From: an uncultured Clostridia bacterium
GTDB lineage: Bacteria; Bacillota; Clostridia; Christensenellales; CALWSW01
Direction: 5' to 3'
DNA: 9,576 nt
Assembly (NCBI GenBank): GCA_937874755.1
Contig: CALNBC010000385.1
Location: 1-9,576, forward strand
Made by a program: the position numbers and the translations under genes. Every line of letters starts with the position of its first letter. The stretch's first letter is position 1. This document shows positions 7,733 to 9,576 of the stretch, one piece after another. Below the pieces are notes generated by a model. The model did no database searches. It was not told the origin of the DNA and saw only the letters and a list, made by a program, of their open reading frames with translations.

Positions 7733-7764
7733 AACAACCGCTTCGTATGACCAAAGCGGTTGTT
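7733..7764 (-). terminator. Intrinsic terminator of upp
   Basis: An 11-base perfect stem (AACAACCGCTT with AAGCGGTTGTT) encloses a 10-base loop, beginning 21 bases after the upp stop. Leftward it continues as TTCTCATATTTAC, so with the end of the stem there is a short interrupted T tract. In the other direction the following bases (CATGAGAAATATTTTTT) fit less well, and no plus-strand gene ends here. It separates the housekeeping genes from the ATPase operon. Confidence 0.75.
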
Positions 7765-7785
7765 CATGAGAAATATTTTTTATGA

Positions 7786-8415
7786 TTACTTCGTTCCAAA
7801 GTACCGGTCTCCCGCATCACCGAGACCGGGGACTATATAACCGTGTTCGTTGAGATGGTCGTCGATAACCGCGACGAAAATATCGACGTCTGGATGGTTC
7901 TTCTGGATGAGGTCAATGCCTTGCTGGGCGGCTATAAGACATACCAGCTTGATATGGCCGCAACCCTTATCCTTGAGCAGATCCAGTGCGGCGGCTATTG
8001 AGTTGCCTGTGGCGAGCATCGGATCCACGAGTATGACATCCCGCTCGCTGGAATCCGACGGCAGCTTGCAGTAATACTGCACAGCCTCGAGAGAATCGGG
8101 GTCGCGGTAAAGACCGATATGACCCACTTTCGCTGCGGGTATCAGCTTGAGCATACCGTCGACCATGCCTAAGCCCGCCCTCAGTATTGGGACTATTGCC
8201 AGTTTTTTGCCGGCGATCACCTTTGTTTTCGCCATCGAAACGGGGGTTTGAACCTCTATTTCCTTCAGGGGCAAATCCCGGGTCACCTCGTAGCCCATGA
8301 GCATGGCAAGTTCCCCGACGAGCTCGCGGAACTCCTTGGATCCTGTCTGCTCATCGCGCAGGAGCGAAATCTTGTGCTGAACAAGAGGGTGGTCGATTAC
8401 AGTTAGTTTGCCCAT
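7786..8415 (-). CDS. upp: Uracil phosphoribosyltransferase
   Basis: Pyrimidine salvage enzyme: uracil plus PRPP gives UMP plus pyrophosphate, in the cytoplasm. The 209-residue length equals that of B. subtilis Upp. The PRPP-binding loop is [13 protein letters not shown] (127-139). The block ILRAGLGM (77-84) and the C-terminal uracil-binding block [13 protein letters not shown] (192-204) are intact. The N-terminus [18 protein letters not shown] (4-21) is family-typical. The ATG at 8415 is chosen because AAGGAG (8425-8430) lies 9 bases upstream and the protein then matches family length. An in-frame TTG at 8523 would add 36 unrelated residues. No PyrR-type binding site is apparent in the 161-base gap upstream. 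The gene ends in its own terminator, so it is probably not co-transcribed with the ATPase operon except by read-through. Confidence 0.98.
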   Translation of the reverse strand: MGKLTVIDHPLVQHKISLLRDEQTGSKEFRELVGELAMLMGYEVTRDLPLKEIEVQTPVSMAKTKVIAGKKLAIVPILRAGLGMVDGMLKLIPAAKVGHIGLYRDPDSLEAVQYYCKLPSDSSERDVILVDPMLATGNSIAAALDLLKDKGCGHIKLVCLIAAQQGIDLIQKNHPDVDIFVAVIDDHLNEHGYIVPGLGDAGDRYFGTK

Positions 8416-8444
8416 TTTGTGTTTCTCCTTAAGTATATGGGAAA

Positions 8445-8491
8445 GCGGCTCTTCGCTCGCTTCATGCGCTTTGCCGCAGAATTTTACTGCG
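8445..8491 (-). promoter_or_regulatory. Two mutually exclusive hairpins in the upp leader
   Basis: On the minus strand CGCAG/CTGCG (8487-8491 with 8475-8479, 7-base loop) can form a small hairpin. GCGGC/GCCGC (8473-8477 with 8445-8449, 23-base loop) can form a larger one just ahead of the upp ribosome binding site. The two share bases 8475-8477, so only one can form at a time. There is no T tract after the second, so any effect would more likely be on translation. Stems are short and may be chance. I found no convincing upp promoter in the gap. Confidence 0.25.
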
Positions 8492-8547
8492 TTAAACCCA
8501 CAAGCCGCCCGACCCGCCAACAAGCAGATTCGGACAGCTTAGTTTGT

Positions 8548-8569
8548 GCAAAAGGAGCCGGCTCTTTGC
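8548..8569 (-). terminator. Weak hairpin after ywlE
   Basis: Seven bases after the phosphatase stop, the minus strand reads GCAAAGAG, CCGG, CTCCTTTTGC. It can form a 5-base stem (GCAAA/TTTGC), a 2-base bulge, a 3-base stem (GAG/CTC) and a CCGG loop. No T tract follows (ACAAAC), so it is a poor intrinsic terminator. It might act as a partial terminator or RNA end stabiliser between ywlE and upp. Confidence 0.3.
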
Positions 8570-8576
8570 CTAAATA

Positions 8577-9080
8577 TTAATCGGGCAGCCATTCCCTTTC
8601 CATGCGATCCATAGCTTTAGATATTTGTTCTCGAAGCTCCTGGGCAGCTTCTTCGTAAACCTCGAGAGGCTGTCTGAAGGGATCTTCGATGTCGTATTCA
8701 TCGGTACCGGTAAAACCGTCTATCCCAGCGGCATAGCCTTTGAGTGTGCTCGCCTTTTCTTCGGCGTGGGGAGCGAGGGCGGTTATCTCTTCCAAGTGAA
8801 GCTCCTGCATGGCGAGTATAAGGTCTGCCTCGTCGGCAAGCTCCTGGGTAAATAATGTTGCTCTGTGGCGAAAAAACGGCAGCTTAATGCCCATATTTTC
8901 TAGGACAATTTCTGCTTTGTCGGTCATTTCCGCACCTTCGCAAGCAAATGTTCCTGCTGAAATCGCGCGCACACCCAATGCGCGCAATCGAGGTCGGTCG
9001 TCCAATGCATCGTTGAAGATGGCTTCGGCCATGGGACTGCGGCAGGTGTTGCCGGAGCATACGAACAAAACGGTCTTCAA
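8577..9080 (-). CDS. ywlE: Low-molecular-weight phosphatase, YwlE-type protein-arginine phosphatase
   Basis: Cytoplasmic phosphatase of the LMW-PTP fold, 167 residues (family about 150-165). The CX5R active-site loop is CSGNTCRS (8-15), with nucleophile Cys8 and Arg14. The general-acid loop is DPF (133-135), with Asp133. Position 12 in the loop is Thr. In B. subtilis YwlE the equivalent Thr11 favours phospho-arginine, while tyrosine phosphatases usually have Ile (CLGNICRS). I therefore infer that it reverses McsB-type arginine phosphorylation; no kinase gene is in the window. The TTG start at 9080 has GGAGGA 6 bases upstream and overlaps the sua5 stop by 4 bases (TTGA). It is chosen because MKTVLFVCSGNTCRSP fits the family N-terminus exactly. 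sua5 next to ywlE is a conserved Bacillota arrangement. Confidence 0.92.
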   Translation of the reverse strand: MKTVLFVCSGNTCRSPMAEAIFNDALDDRPRLRALGVRAISAGTFACEGAEMTDKAEIVLENMGIKLPFFRHRATLFTQELADEADLILAMQELHLEEITALAPHAEEKASTLKGYAAGIDGFTGTDEYDIEDPFRQPLEVYEEAAQELREQISKAMDRMEREWLPD

Positions 9081-9576
9081 GGCTGTTCCTCCAGATATGA
9101 TTGTGCTTCGATAGGGGATGAAAAAACGCGAAACCCAGAGGCGCGCAACGCCCTGTTCATATACGCAAGCCCGAGCGAGTCCGCCGGAAGTGCTTCGAGA
9201 ATTATCGCTTTATGCCCTGCTTCATCCGCCCCGCGAAGTGCTGCAAATAGAGCTGCGCAAAAGGTTTCGGGGTCTGTTCTGTCACCAATTATATCATAGA
9301 CGCGCCCTGCATAAAAGCCACAAGTTTGTTTTGAGGCAAGAATTATGGGATTCAGACCGCCGGATTTGCAGCCATCGTACAGCACGGCGGCGGTATTTGC
9401 CATATCTTTCAATTCCCCGGAAGCCATCAGCACCTTAGCTTTGGGAGCGTAATGCTTGTACTTCATGCCAGGGGAGGACGCCGTTTCCCCCGCTTTGAGC
9501 GGCGCGAGAGCTGCCGGAGATACCTTTACTTCCCCGATAACATCCGAAATCATGCCGGGGGTAATCGCGCCGGGTC
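9077..9576 (-). CDS. sua5: L-threonylcarbamoyladenylate synthase, C-terminal part (5' end off window)
   Basis: Only the last 165 residues are visible; the frame is open through the right edge, so the true start and the catalytic YrdC domain lie outside. The enzyme makes threonylcarbamoyl-AMP from threonine, bicarbonate and ATP for the t6A37 modification of ANN-decoding tRNAs. The call rests on the linker-region motif SPGMKYKHYAPKAKV (about residue 35 of the visible part), which links the YrdC domain to the C-terminal Sua5 domain, and on the preceding PGAITPGMIS. The remainder is an alpha/beta domain of the size expected for Sua5. This makes it the long Sua5/YwlC type rather than the short TsaC type. 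The ATG at 9553 is internal and should not be used as the start. The stop overlaps the ywlE start. B. subtilis name: ywlC. Confidence 0.92.
   Translation of the reverse strand, partial: PGAITPGMISDVIGEVKVSPAALAPLKAGETASSPGMKYKHYAPKAKVLMASGELKDMANTAAVLYDGCKSGGLNPIILASKQTCGFYAGRVYDIIGDRTDPETFCAALFAALRGADEAGHKAIILEALPADSLGLAYMNRALRASGFRVFSSPIEAQSYLEEQP
9087..9092 (-). promoter_or_regulatory. Ribosome binding site of ywlE (supports TTG start)
   Basis: GGAGGA lies on the minus strand inside the last codons of sua5, 6 bases before the TTG at 9080. There is no ATG or GTG in frame nearby that would preserve the catalytic Cys8 loop. The site therefore fixes the TTG as the start and implies termination-reinitiation coupling with sua5. 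Confidence 0.7.

Larger units (their letters stand above)
7453..7785 (-). other. 333-base control region between upp and the ATPase operon
   Basis: No gene is supported here on either strand. It is AT-rich compared with its neighbours. In the direction of transcription it contains the upp terminator hairpin (7733-7764), promoter P1 (7658-7686), a terminator-like hairpin with a T-rich tract (7585-7633), promoter P2 (7543-7570), an unassigned leader of about 84 bases, and the AAAGGTGG ribosome binding site of subunit H. The P2 leader has only short possible stems, such as GGG/CCC around 7484-7496. I see no recognised riboswitch consensus. Confidence 0.7.

Noticed and set aside
8416..8523. 36-residue N-terminal extension of Upp from TTG 8523
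   Set aside because: The ATG at 8415 gives the exact family length of 209 and has AAGGAG at proper spacing.
9077..9553. Sua5-domain protein starting at the ATG 9553 as a complete small gene
   Set aside because: The frame continues to the window edge with family-typical residues (PGAITPG) before this Met, so it is the tail of a longer gene.

Overview
The window is a compact, single-direction stretch of a bacterial chromosome, most likely from a Clostridia-type member of the Bacillota. The evidence is the gene set, strong AGGAGG-type ribosome binding sites, frequent TTG starts, SigA-like promoters in AT-rich gaps, and a clostridial/enterococcal V-type ATPase operon. Base composition of the genes looks moderately GC-rich by eye. 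Every supported gene is on the minus strand, so transcription runs from the right edge to the left. I see no mobile element, tRNA, rRNA or CRISPR array.

Right part (about 7786-9576): three housekeeping genes in the order sua5/ywlC (only the C-terminal part is inside the window), a low-molecular-weight phosphatase of the YwlE protein-arginine type, and upp (uracil phosphoribosyltransferase). The first two overlap by 4 bases (TTGA). upp follows after a 161-base gap and ends in a clear hairpin terminator.

Middle (7453-7785): a 333-base AT-rich control region. On the minus strand, read in transcription order, it holds the upp terminator, a near-consensus promoter (P1), a second hairpin followed by a T-rich tract, a second extended -10 promoter (P2), and the ribosome binding site of the first ATPase gene. 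P1 followed about 20-50 bases later by a terminator-like hairpin suggests either an attenuated leader or a short RNA of roughly 55-60 bases.

Left part (1-7452): a V-type (A/V-type) ATPase operon in the order H-I-K-E-C-F-A-B, equivalent to Enterococcus hirae ntpF-I-K-E-C-G-A-B. B runs off the left edge, and subunit D is expected next. The products make a peripheral stalk (E, H), a membrane stator (I), a proteolipid rotor ring (K), a central stalk and socket (C, F; D missing) and the catalytic head (A, B). The K subunit carries the full set of residues that bind Na+ in E. hirae NtpK, so a Na+-coupled machine is likely.

The main biological point is context. In Bacillus subtilis, ywlC-ywlE-(others)-upp lies directly upstream of the F-type atp operon. 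Here the same housekeeping genes precede a V-type operon. The genes themselves are ordinary members of known families, and I found no evidence for a wholly new system. The most open questions are the double-promoter/hairpin leader and the V-for-F replacement.
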